A DNA stretch of 8,291 bases from an uncultured Streptococcus sp. (lineage in GTDB: Bacteria > Bacillota > Bacilli > Lactobacillales > Streptococcaceae), in NCBI GenBank assembly GCA_902470035.1, contig CABREZ010000065.1, positions 1-8,291 on the forward strand. Direction: 5' to 3'. The translations under genes and the position numbers were made by a program. Below are positions 1-5,531 of the stretch, one piece after another (position 1 is the first letter of the stretch; every line of letters starts with the position of its first letter). Below the pieces are notes generated by a model. It searched no databases, was not told where the DNA came from, and was given only the letters and a program-made list of their open reading frames with translations.

Positions 1-55
1 CTTCTTTGAAGTTCGCTGACTAATTAGTGAGCCTAAGGTCTCAATAATTCCGAAT

Positions 56-86
56 GCCTGAAACCATTAAGTTTCAGGCACTTTTC
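56..86 (+). terminator. Terminator-like hairpin, plus strand
   Basis: A perfect 9-bp inverted repeat, GCCTGAAAC and GTTTCAGGC, flanks the loop CATTAA (arms 56-64 and 71-79). It is followed on the plus strand by ACTTTTCT, a short U-rich tail. The minus-strand side has no U run, so it would act on plus-strand transcripts arriving from the left. No gene that it would serve is visible in the window. Confidence 0.45.
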
Positions 87-143
87 TCACGGCAGAAAGT
101 TTCAATAGAGGATTTGATAACTCTGAATTTGTTAGATTTGTAT

Positions 144-166
144 AAAAGAACAGTTCGTCACTGTTC
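144..166 (-). terminator. Probable terminator of the former proBAC operon
   Basis: A 7-bp inverted repeat, GAACAGT and ACTGTTC, with a 5-nt loop lies at 148-166. On the minus strand it is followed by TTTTATA. It sits about 30 nt beyond the stop codon of the proC remnant, where the end of the proline operon transcript would be expected. Confidence 0.5.
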
Positions 167-196
167 TACAAGCTTGGTTTTGACCAATTATTTTAT

Positions 197-361
197 CTAA
201 TTTCCCCCTGCCTCTTGTCCCATTTCCTGGGTGCGTTTGTAGGCAGCTTCCACACCTGCAATAATGTCGCCCCGTAAACCAACTTGTTCTAAGCGGTTGA
301 CTCCTGCGATGGTAGAGCCACCTGGACTACAAACAGCATCCCTTAATCGGGCTGGGTGATG
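197..361 (-). pseudogene. proC: 3' remnant of proC (pyrroline-5-carboxylate reductase)
   Basis: The minus strand encodes about 54 residues with the C-terminal hallmarks of ProC, the NADPH-dependent enzyme of the last step in proline synthesis. Reading begins around GHHPARLRD, continues through the conserved CSPGGSTIAGV motif and VEAAYKRTQE, and ends at a TAG at 197-199. The family is about 260 residues long, so the Rossmann domain and most of the dimerisation domain are gone. There is no start codon or ribosome binding site for this piece, and it lies in a different frame from the proB piece fused upstream, so it should not be translated. The C-terminal motif makes the assignment firm. That it is a dead fragment is inferred from the missing 5' part. 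Confidence 0.85.
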
Positions 362-447
362 GCCTTGACCTTGCTCCGAGACAAGCTTCCATCTTGATTG
401 GTTAGGGAAGAGGTTCCCACTTTAAACACAATTCTCTTATTCTTCAT
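343..447 (-). pseudogene. proB: 5' remnant of proB (glutamate 5-kinase)
   Basis: The minus strand starts with ATG at 445-447, preceded by GGAGAA, and encodes MKNKRIVFKVGTSSLT followed by NQDGSLSRSKVKAITQ. This is the N-terminus of glutamate 5-kinase, including the K-x-GTSSLT nucleotide-binding motif. About 32 codons are recognisable. The frame then enters proC-derived sequence and stops at TAA (343-345) after 34 residues. The full enzyme is about 360-370 residues, so no catalytic protein can be made. Promoter and ribosome binding site are intact, so a short transcript and a 34-residue peptide are still possible. The rest of proB, all of proA and the 5' part of proC are missing between this piece and the next. 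Confidence 0.88.
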
Positions 448-478
448 CCATTCATTCTCCAGAGCATTCGATTGTAAC

Positions 479-487
479 ATTATACCA
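479..487 (-). promoter_or_regulatory. Extended -10 promoter of the proB remnant
   Basis: The minus strand reads TGGTATAAT, a consensus -10 hexamer with a TGn extension, about 32 nt upstream of the proB ATG. No good -35 hexamer is visible at 17 nt (a T-rich stretch instead), which is tolerable for extended -10 promoters. It is probably the original proBAC promoter that survived the deletion. Confidence 0.6.
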
Positions 488-540
488 TGAAAGCCTTAAA
501 AAATACTAAGAGCGGACAAGGGAGAACCTTCATTTGCCCA

Positions 541-583
541 CAAAAAAATGAGTTTGAACCTTAAGAATCAAACTCGTTTTTAT
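541..583 (-). terminator. Terminator after rluD
   Basis: The inverted repeat GAGTTTGA (550-557) and TCAAACTC (568-575) has a 10-nt loop. On the minus strand it is followed by ATTTTTTTG, directly downstream of the rluD stop codon. The plus-strand side also carries GTTTTTAT, so it could work in both directions. It closes the cpsY-lspA-rluD unit. Confidence 0.8.
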
Positions 584-593
584 GATTGAATGC

Positions 594-1484
594 TTATCCT
601 TGACGGAGTTGCTCCAAGGTTTTTTGGAAAATCTCCGGAACCTCCACTGAAAACTCCATGACCTCTCCCGTCCGAGGATGGGTAAAGCCCAGTGTTTTAG
701 CATGGAGGAATTGCCCATGGCCTTTCAAAGTCTTGCGAGGTCCATAGACTTCATCACCAGCGACCGGATGGCCGATATAGGCCATGTGAACCCGGATCTG
801 GTGGGTTCGCCCGGTCTCCAATTGCAGCTCGACCAAGCTATAATCCCCGAAACGCTCCAAGACTTGGAAACGAGTCAGGGCTGGTTTCCCTTTGGCTGTC
901 ACAGCCTGCTTCTTGCGGTCCTTGTCACTCCGCCCAATCGGCGCCTCAATGACACCCCGATCATTGGGTAGATTGCCATGAACAATGGCCCAATACTTAC
1001 GCAGGGACTTCTTAGCCTTGAGCTCATCTGCTAAGGTTACATGGGCCGCATCGTTCTTGGCCACCATGAGAAGGCCAGAGGTGTCTTTGTCAATCCGATG
1101 GACGATCCCTGGACGAAGCTCACCATTAATGCCTGACAAGTCTTTGATGTGATACATGAGGGCATTGACCAGAGTTCCACTGGTGTGACCAGCACTAGGA
1201 TGGACCACCATGCCCTGGGGTTTATTGACCACTGCGACGTCTGCATCCTGATAGACAATCTCTAAGGGGATATCTTCTGCTTCATAGGTCACTTCTTCAA
1301 CTTGAGGGACTTCATAACTGATGACATCCCCTTCTTTTACGGTATACTTGGCCTTTTTGACTTGACCGTTGACGAGGATTTTTCCTTCCTTGATCTGCTC
1401 ATTGGCCAAGCCACGTGAGAGTTCAGTCAACTCTGAGACAGCCTTATCCAGTCGCGCTCCAGCGACTTCTACTCTAACTTCCAT
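594..1484 (-). CDS. rluD: Ribosomal large subunit pseudouridine synthase, RluD type
   Basis: This 296-residue RluA-family enzyme converts uridines in 23S rRNA to pseudouridine; RluD proper acts on helix 69, residues 1911/1915/1917 by E. coli numbering. Residues about 11-60 form an S4 RNA-binding domain (RLDKAVSELTELSRGLANEQ). The catalytic domain follows, with the family motif HRIDKDTSGLL at 129-139, where Asp132 is the expected catalytic residue. VVNKPQGMVVHP lies at 84-95 and GRTHQIRVH at 225-233. Length is normal. The ATG overlaps the end of lspA by 11 nt, implying translational coupling, and a GAGAGGAG-like ribosome binding site lies inside lspA. RluD, as opposed to RluA or RluC, is chosen from the S4 domain and the lspA neighbour, the usual Gram-positive arrangement; exact target sites are not readable from sequence. 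Confidence 0.93.
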   Translation of the reverse strand: MEVRVEVAGARLDKAVSELTELSRGLANEQIKEGKILVNGQVKKAKYTVKEGDVISYEVPQVEEVTYEAEDIPLEIVYQDADVAVVNKPQGMVVHPSAGHTSGTLVNALMYHIKDLSGINGELRPGIVHRIDKDTSGLLMVAKNDAAHVTLADELKAKKSLRKYWAIVHGNLPNDRGVIEAPIGRSDKDRKKQAVTAKGKPALTRFQVLERFGDYSLVELQLETGRTHQIRVHMAYIGHPVAGDEVYGPRKTLKGHGQFLHAKTLGFTHPRTGEVMEFSVEVPEIFQKTLEQLRQG

Positions 1485-1935
1485 GGCTCTCCTCTCTCAA
1501 AAGATAAATCAGTAGCAGTCCTACACCGATGGTTAAATAGATATCTGCTACATTGAAGATGGCAAAATTCATAAAATCCAAGTGAAACATATCGACGACA
1601 AAACCCTGACGAACCCGGTCAATAAAGTTGCCGATACCCCCTGAGATAATCAGGGTCAACCCCAACAAGAGCCAGAGTGAACCCTTGATGTGACGATAGA
1701 GATAGACAAAGGCTGCCCCCATCGCAATCAGGGTAATAATGGTAAAGAACCACTGTTGGTTTTCCAACATGGAGAAGGCTGCTCCAGAATTTTTTAGGTA
1801 GGTCAGGCTGACCACTTTGGGAATGAAGCCACGCATACCCCCTAGCGGGATCTCCTTGACAACATACCCCTTCACCGCTTGATCCAGAAGGATTAAGAGG
1901 AGGATACTGATAAAAATACTTACTTTTCTCTTCAT
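1474..1935 (-). CDS. lspA: Lipoprotein signal peptidase (signal peptidase II)
   Basis: LspA is the membrane aspartyl protease that cleaves the signal peptide of prolipoproteins in front of the lipid-modified cysteine. The 153-residue protein has four hydrophobic segments (about 5-25, 62-80, 87-103, 130-147). Conserved family blocks are LLDQAVK (Asp18), the N-S-GAAFS block around 49-55, GNFIDR (102-107), GFVVD (Asp115) and FNVAD (Asp131). By analogy with the solved LspA structures, Asp115 and Asp131 form the catalytic pair. Only 3 nt separate it from the regulator gene upstream, and its ribosome binding site (AGAGGTAGG) lies across that junction. Its 3' end overlaps rluD, so all three genes should be on one transcript. 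Confidence 0.96.
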   Translation of the reverse strand: MKRKVSIFISILLLILLDQAVKGYVVKEIPLGGMRGFIPKVVSLTYLKNSGAAFSMLENQQWFFTIITLIAMGAAFVYLYRHIKGSLWLLLGLTLIISGGIGNFIDRVRQGFVVDMFHLDFMNFAIFNVADIYLTIGVGLLLIYLLREESHGS

Positions 1936-1938
1936 TGC

Positions 1939-2841
1939 CTACCTCTTCTCATCAAAGTAGGCTTCCATGACTTGGACAAACTTCTCAGCCACTGGTGAGA
2001 GATCCACCTCTTCCCGCTTGACATAGACCATTTTATTATTCAGATCATCGATCAAGGGGATAACGGTAATACCGTTCACCGACTGGCTATCCAAGAAGCC
2101 AGACCCAGTCGCATAGGCATCGGTCCGCTCCAAGATCCCATTCAAGGTCGCTCGGTCTGTCACATTGAAGAGTTGGGAACTGCTACTCGTATCGACGAAG
2201 TTCTCCGAATAGTAGAGATACTCATCCTTTTCCTGGGTAAAGCGAACAGTCGGCAAGTGCGCCAAGTCCTCCATCACTAAGGATTCTTTCTTGGCTAATG
2301 GATGGCCCTTACGCAAATAGATATGGGTCTGGAAAGGAATCAGGTCAACGACTTCCAAGCCCAGTTTATCCACCCGTTGCATGATTCCCTTGGTATTTTG
2401 CTTATTGAGGTAGATAATCCCCAGTTCACTATGACCCTGTGCCACTTCATCTAAGATTTGAACCGTGGTCGACTCAAAGATCCGGAAGTCTTTGTTCTCA
2501 GGATAAAGAACTGAGAATTGGGTAATCAAAGGGGGAAGGAAATCATAGTGCTGACTCGAGATCGAGAATTCTTTCTTTTCTTCCTCAGGATTGGCATACT
2601 GGTTTTGAAAAACATCAAAGCCCTTGACCAATTCTTGGGCCTTTTCATAAAATTCCATCCCCCGGCGGGTCAAGAAAGTGCCTGAACTAGTCCGACGGAA
2701 AATCTTAAAGCCCAGTTCCTTCTCCAATTCTCTCACAGAGATGGACAGACTCGGTTGACTGACGTACATTTTTTCAGCTGCTTCACGAAAAGTACCACTA
2801 TTAGCAATCGCGACAACATAGCGTAATTGTTGAATATTCAT
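1939..2841 (-). CDS. cpsY: LysR-family regulator, CpsY/MtaR type
   Basis: This is a 300-residue LysR-type transcriptional regulator. Residues 1-60 form the winged helix-turn-helix, with MNIQQLRYVVAIANSGTFRE and the recognition region VSQPSLSISVRELEKELGFK. Residues about 90-295 form the periplasmic-binding-protein-like effector domain. The N-terminal sequence and length match what I know of the streptococcal CpsY/MtaR group, which in S. agalactiae, S. iniae and S. pneumoniae has been linked to methionine uptake, cell-surface properties and survival in neutrophils or blood. The effector is not readable from the sequence. The start is supported by AAGGAAGAAG just upstream. It leads the cpsY-lspA-rluD unit, so its own level may set lspA and rluD expression. 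Family assignment is very sure, subgroup fairly sure. Confidence 0.88.
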   Translation of the reverse strand: MNIQQLRYVVAIANSGTFREAAEKMYVSQPSLSISVRELEKELGFKIFRRTSSGTFLTRRGMEFYEKAQELVKGFDVFQNQYANPEEEKKEFSISSQHYDFLPPLITQFSVLYPENKDFRIFESTTVQILDEVAQGHSELGIIYLNKQNTKGIMQRVDKLGLEVVDLIPFQTHIYLRKGHPLAKKESLVMEDLAHLPTVRFTQEKDEYLYYSENFVDTSSSSQLFNVTDRATLNGILERTDAYATGSGFLDSQSVNGITVIPLIDDLNNKMVYVKREEVDLSPVAEKFVQVMEAYFDEKR

Positions 2842-2869
2842 GTCTTCTTCCTTCTAACAATATCACTCC

Positions 2870-2878
2870 ATTATACCA
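2870..2878 (-). promoter_or_regulatory. Extended -10 promoter of the cpsY-lspA-rluD unit
   Basis: The minus strand reads TGGTATAAT about 29 nt before the cpsY ATG: a perfect -10 with TGn extension and only a T-rich stretch (TTTTTT) at the -35 distance. It closely resembles the promoter of the proB remnant, including the ATG immediately before GTATAATG. I see no convincing palindromic T-N11-A site for self-regulation. Confidence 0.65.
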
Positions 2879-2923
2879 TAATCTGGAGGATGAAAAAAGT
2901 TGGGGGCTTCAATCGAAAGAGCA

Positions 2924-2956
2924 CAAAAAAACTCTCTGAACAATCAGAGAGTTTTA
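2924..2956 (-). terminator. Second, distal terminator after rpmA
   Basis: A perfect 9-bp inverted repeat, ACTCTCTGA (2931-2939) and TCAGAGAGT (2944-2952), has an ACAA loop. On the minus strand it is followed by TTTTTTTG; the plus-strand side is followed by TTTATA, so it is potentially bidirectional. It lies about 45 nt beyond the first rpmA terminator and about 45 nt before the cpsY -10, so it insulates the regulator promoter from ribosomal operon read-through. Confidence 0.8.
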
Positions 2957-2995
2957 TAATCTGTTACCTCGCCTTTATATCTCAAGGCTCGGGAT

Positions 2996-3018
2996 AAAAA
3001 GGTTCACTGAACCTTTTT
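2996..3018 (-). terminator. First terminator of the rplU-prp-rpmA operon
   Basis: The arms AAAAAGGTT (2996-3004) and AACCTTTTT (3010-3018) surround a CACTG loop. On the minus strand the hairpin ends in TTTTTAT. It begins within the rpmA stop codon, so the terminator starts exactly at the end of the gene. Confidence 0.75.
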
Positions 3019-3310
3019 ATTTTGCGATTGGGTAAACAGAAACTTGTTTCTTATCGCGACCTTTGCGTTCGAAGCGTACTACGCCTTCAACTTTAGCGAA
3101 TAAAGTATCGTCTCCACCACGTCCAACGTTCACACCTGGGTAGATGTGAGTACCGCGTTGACGGTAAAGGATAGATCCACCTGTTACAGTTTGTCCATCA
3201 GCTGCTTTAGCTCCAAGACGTTTAGCTTGTGAATCACGTCCGTTTGATGTAGAACCTCCACCTTTTTTGTGGGCGAAAAGTTGCAAGTTAGCAAGATTCA
3301 ATTTCAACAT
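3017..3310 (-). CDS. rpmA: 50S ribosomal protein L27 with cleavable N-terminal extension
   Basis: L27 reaches the peptidyl-transferase centre of the large ribosomal subunit with its N-terminal arm. The 97-residue protein carries the Firmicutes extension MLKLNLANLQLF before the mature start AHKKGGGSTSNGRDSQ. By analogy with Staphylococcus aureus L27 the extension is cut after Phe12 by the protease Prp, whose gene lies 17 nt upstream. The core shows the family blocks RDSQAKRLG, GGSILYRQRGT and PGVNVGRGGDDTLFA. The ribosome binding site GGAGGAAAAC lies at a good distance. It is the last gene of the rplU-prp-rpmA operon, followed by tandem terminators. Confidence 0.97.
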   Translation of the reverse strand: MLKLNLANLQLFAHKKGGGSTSNGRDSQAKRLGAKAADGQTVTGGSILYRQRGTHIYPGVNVGRGGDDTLFAKVEGVVRFERKGRDKKQVSVYPIAK

Positions 3311-3327
3311 AATTGTTTTCCTCCATG

Positions 3328-3672
3328 TTAGTTTTCTGTGATAACTCTTGTTTGGACGAACTCCGATGAGTTCTCCGATAAGTTTGCCATCCCTAAGAAA
3401 AATGATTCAAAGAATAGTTGGGTCATTTCTCTTTGATGAGGTGGAATGTCTGTCGGGATTGTTACCCGCATGAAGCCACCCTCTTCTTCGTTTAATTCTA
3501 GTTCCGGTTCATAGCCTGCAAATTTCTCAACTGAGTTGACAAAGTTAATGGCAAGCGTAGAAACCGATGCACACACGACATCTAAGCCGTATTCGCCACT
3601 TTCGGCGTGACCAGTAATTTCTGCACTCCTCAGCTCGCCATCTTCGGCTCGTTCAAAGACTGCTTGTATCAT
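3328..3672 (-). CDS. prp: Ribosomal-processing cysteine protease Prp
   Basis: This 114-residue protein is the protease that removes the N-terminal extension of L27 in Firmicutes. The catalytic pair is visible: His22 in EITGHAESGEYGLD and Cys34 in DVVCASVSTLAINFVNS, both at the positions known for the S. aureus enzyme. Length fits the family. The start is preceded by AGGAGAACAC. It sits between rplU (15 nt upstream) and rpmA (17 nt downstream), the universal arrangement for this family, so protease and substrate are made from one mRNA. Older annotations call it a DUF464 or YsxB-like protein. Confidence 0.96.
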   Translation of the reverse strand: MIQAVFERAEDGELRSAEITGHAESGEYGLDVVCASVSTLAINFVNSVEKFAGYEPELELNEEEGGFMRVTIPTDIPPHQREMTQLFFESFFLGMANLSENSSEFVQTRVITEN

Positions 3673-3687
3673 GTGTTCTCCTAAAAA

Positions 3688-4002
3688 TTAAGCGTTGATT
3701 GCGTTGATGACAACTTTAGTATAAGGTTGACGGTGACCTTGTTTACGGTGGCTACCTTTTTTAGGTTTGTACTTGTAAGTAACAACTTTCTTTTGTTTTC
3801 CTTGTTTTTCAACAGTTCCAACAACAGTAGCTCCTGAAACAAGTGGAGTTCCGACAACAGTGTTTTCACCACCAACAAGAACAACTTCGTTAAATGTAAC
3901 TTCTTGACCAGCTTCAACGTTCAATTTTTCAACGTAGACTGCTTGACCAACTTCAACTTTAACTTGTTTTCCGCCAGTTTTAATGATTGCGTATGTGCTC
4001 AT
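3688..4002 (-). CDS. rplU: 50S ribosomal protein L21
   Basis: L21 is a 23S rRNA-binding protein of the large subunit. The 104 residues begin MSTYAIIKTGGKQVKVEVGQ, the L21 signature start, and end with the basic KPKKGSHRKQGHRQPYTKVVI segment (about 79-99) typical of the family C-terminus. Length is normal. The Shine-Dalgarno sequence AGGAGG (4009-4014) is perfect. It is the first gene of the rplU-prp-rpmA operon and is preceded by a structured leader of about 130 nt. Confidence 0.97.
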   Translation of the reverse strand: MSTYAIIKTGGKQVKVEVGQAVYVEKLNVEAGQEVTFNEVVLVGGENTVVGTPLVSGATVVGTVEKQGKQKKVVTYKYKPKKGSHRKQGHRQPYTKVVINAINA

Positions 4003-4135
4003 TATGCACCTCCTATGTATTTTTGGGTTTCCCCGTATTTTGTGAAGACTCGCCTAGCATCGTGGGACGAACCACTTAAGCTCAAAGGATGAGCGACGAT
4101 GATCGAGCGGTTGCACAGGCATGTGCATAGTCAAC
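4003..4135 (-). promoter_or_regulatory. Structured 5' leader of rplU mRNA (candidate L21 leader)
   Basis: Between the predicted transcription start (about 4135) and the rplU ATG lie several hairpins on the minus strand. TGCACA/TGTGCA has a TGCC loop (4127-4112). GCTCA/TGAGC has a 5-nt loop (4094-4080). GTGG/CCAC lies at 4075-4062. GGG-GAAA-CCC with a GNRA loop lies at 4034-4025. The second and third are enclosed by CATC/GATG (4101-4098 with 4061-4058) and an outer CTCG/CGAG (4107-4104 with 4052-4049), giving a three-way-junction shape. L21 operons in Firmicutes are known to carry an autoregulatory leader class (Rfam L21_leader). I infer this is one, but cannot test the match. I see no intrinsic terminator inside it, so control at translation is more likely. 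Confidence 0.6.
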
Positions 4136-4141
4136 TCTCTA

Positions 4142-4170
4142 AGTATATCACTTCTATCAGACAAAGACAA
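4142..4170 (-). promoter_or_regulatory. Promoter of the rplU-prp-rpmA operon
   Basis: On the minus strand, TTGTCT (4165-4170) lies 17 nt from TATACT (4142-4147), which is preceded by TGA (extended -10). TTGTCT is repeated immediately downstream. The predicted start is near 4135. A good housekeeping-type promoter is expected for a ribosomal protein operon. Confidence 0.8.
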
Positions 4171-4212
4171 GTATTTTTGTCCCTTGAAAACGGATTTTCA
4201 TCATTTACTGAT

Positions 4213-4247
4213 AAAAAAAGAGGAAAACAAGCGTTTCCCTCTTTTTA
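4213..4247 (-). terminator. Terminator of the desulfurase-thiI operon
   Basis: The arms AGAGGAAAAC (4219-4228) and GTTTCCCTCT (4233-4242) pair over 10 bp with one G-T, loop AAGC. On the minus strand a run of T (4218-4213) follows; the plus-strand side has TTTT as well, so it could be bidirectional. It lies about 47 nt past the thiI stop codon and separates it from the rplU promoter. Confidence 0.85.
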
Positions 4248-4289
4248 TTCTATTGGTCTTGCTGATTCTTCAAGCAATCTTACTAGGTC

Positions 4290-5510
4290 TTACAACAAAT
4301 CCTCAATCAATTCATCGACTTCATCCGCTTCAGCTTGAGGAGTGATCTCTGTGACCATGATTCCAGCAACAGCTCGTTCGACCAAGGATTCCACGTCCAT
4401 ACGTTGCTCATACTGCTCCGCATTTTTGAGTTTCGGATTAGTCTTTGGACGATCTGGTGCAAAGATGGTACAGCAATCTTCGAAAGGCTGGATGGAGATT
4501 TCAAAGGTATCGATGGCTTGGGCGATATCGATAATCTCCAACTTATCCATGGTCACTACTGGACGGATGACAGGTGTATTGGTCACGGCATTGATAGCCT
4601 GCATGCTCTCCAGCGTTTGGCTGGCTACCTGACCGAGACTTTCCCCATTGATGATGACTAGGCCACCACGAATTTGACGGATGCGATCTGTAATCCGCAT
4701 CATAAAGCGGCGAGTCAAAGTCATGAGATAAGCTTCCGGCGCCTTGGCTTTAATCTCTTCTTGAATCTCAGTAAAAGGTACTTCAATAAACTGGATATTG
4801 CCTCCAAACTTGGTTAATTTACGAGTTAAATCGTGGGCTTTTTTCAATGCTCCCGGGCTAGTATAAGGTGGGCTAGCAAAGTGGACCGCTTCAATGTCCA
4901 CACCTCGCTTCAAGGCTAGGTAACCAGCTACTGGAGAGTCAATCCCACCAGATAGCATGAGCATCCCTTTTCCAGATGTCCCAACTGGCAGACCACCTGC
5001 TCCTTTAATGGTCTCGTAAGAGATATAGGCTGCTTCTTCCCGGATCTCTACTTGGAGGTTGATATCCGGTTTTTTCATTTGGGCTTGGATACTTGGAATC
5101 ACTTCAAAGACAGCTCCACCCAAGGTTTGATTGAGTTCGCGGCTATCGAGTTCAAAAGAGTGGTCACTCCGTCTGCTGGAAATCTTGAAGGTCATCCCTT
5201 CTTGGAAAATATCCTGCATGATTTCTTGAACGGCTGAAATCAAGGCCGGGATAGATTTCTCAATCTTGTAGACTGGAGAAAAGTTTTGGATTCCGAAGAC
5301 CAGTTTGAGGGATTCAGCCACCGGTTCATAATCCGTTCCATTTAGATAAGCATGAGCGCGGTCCCGATCGGCTGTCACTTTGACAGCTGGATAAATGGAT
5401 AAAACATCTGAAATATTGTTGCGCAATTTATTGATGAAGCGCATCCGGTTCTTTCCTTTAGTAGAAAGCTCACCATAGCGAATCATAATTTCTGAATAAG
5501 TTAATGGCAT
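4290..5510 (-). CDS. thiI: tRNA uracil 4-sulfurtransferase ThiI
   Basis: ThiI adenylates tRNA uridine 8 and replaces its oxygen with sulfur, giving 4-thiouridine; in some bacteria it also feeds thiamine thiazole synthesis. The 406-residue protein has an N-terminal ferredoxin-like region, a THUMP RNA-binding domain (about 60-165) and a PP-loop ATPase domain with SGGIDS at 187-192. There is no C-terminal rhodanese domain, so sulfur must come directly from a desulfurase. Cys346 or Cys347 in EDCCTIFAP aligns with the conserved PP-loop-domain cysteine (Cys344 in E. coli). The C-terminus ends in an acidic tail (QAEADEVDELIEDLL). The ATG follows AAGGAAGTAATT and is 21 nt after the desulfurase gene, one transcript. 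The tRNA 4-thiouridine role is the safer one; no thiamine genes are nearby. Confidence 0.95.
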   Translation of the reverse strand: MPLTYSEIMIRYGELSTKGKNRMRFINKLRNNISDVLSIYPAVKVTADRDRAHAYLNGTDYEPVAESLKLVFGIQNFSPVYKIEKSIPALISAVQEIMQDIFQEGMTFKISSRRSDHSFELDSRELNQTLGGAVFEVIPSIQAQMKKPDINLQVEIREEAAYISYETIKGAGGLPVGTSGKGMLMLSGGIDSPVAGYLALKRGVDIEAVHFASPPYTSPGALKKAHDLTRKLTKFGGNIQFIEVPFTEIQEEIKAKAPEAYLMTLTRRFMMRITDRIRQIRGGLVIINGESLGQVASQTLESMQAINAVTNTPVIRPVVTMDKLEIIDIAQAIDTFEISIQPFEDCCTIFAPDRPKTNPKLKNAEQYEQRMDVESLVERAVAGIMVTEITPQAEADEVDELIEDLL

Positions 5511-5531
5511 AATTACTTCCTTTTCTTTTTC

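Larger units (their letters stand above)
1..196. other. Gene-free left edge with two hairpins
   Basis: I see no supportable gene here. The plus strand has short open tails that stop within the first 23 bases (one would end in ...SLKFAD), so the end of a convergent plus-strand gene could lie at the edge, but six residues are too few to identify it. On the minus strand about 19 codons are open toward the window edge after a stop at about 70, with no start codon or recognisable motif. The two inverted repeats at 56-79 and 148-166 are listed separately. Together they would fit a convergent gene pair terminating in this interval. Confidence 0.5.

Noticed and set aside
197..447. A functional small fused ProB-ProC protein
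   Set aside because: The two pieces are in different frames, with a stop codon at 343-345 right after the junction, and neither retains an active site.
678..971. 97-codon plus-strand open frame inside rluD
   Set aside because: It is the antisense shadow of the RluD catalytic domain; there is no ribosome binding site and no family resemblance, whereas the minus-strand frame is clearly RluD.
1037..1258. 73-codon minus-strand open frame overlapping rluD
   Set aside because: It is an out-of-frame reading of rluD codons covering the HRIDKDTSG region, without a ribosome binding site.
3681..3917. 78-codon Leu/Lys-rich minus-strand frame in rplU
   Set aside because: It is a shifted reading of rplU. 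The Leu/Lys pattern comes from the frame shift, not from a membrane protein.
4099..4345. Plus-strand open frames of 74-79 codons across the thiI terminator and rplU promoter
   Set aside because: They read through a terminator hairpin, a promoter and the antisense of the rplU leader, and the 3' ends lie within thiI. Composition shows no protein-like pattern.
4335..4661. Plus-strand open frames of 96-108 codons inside thiI
   Set aside because: These are antisense to the conserved C-terminal half of ThiI; no ribosome binding site precedes them.
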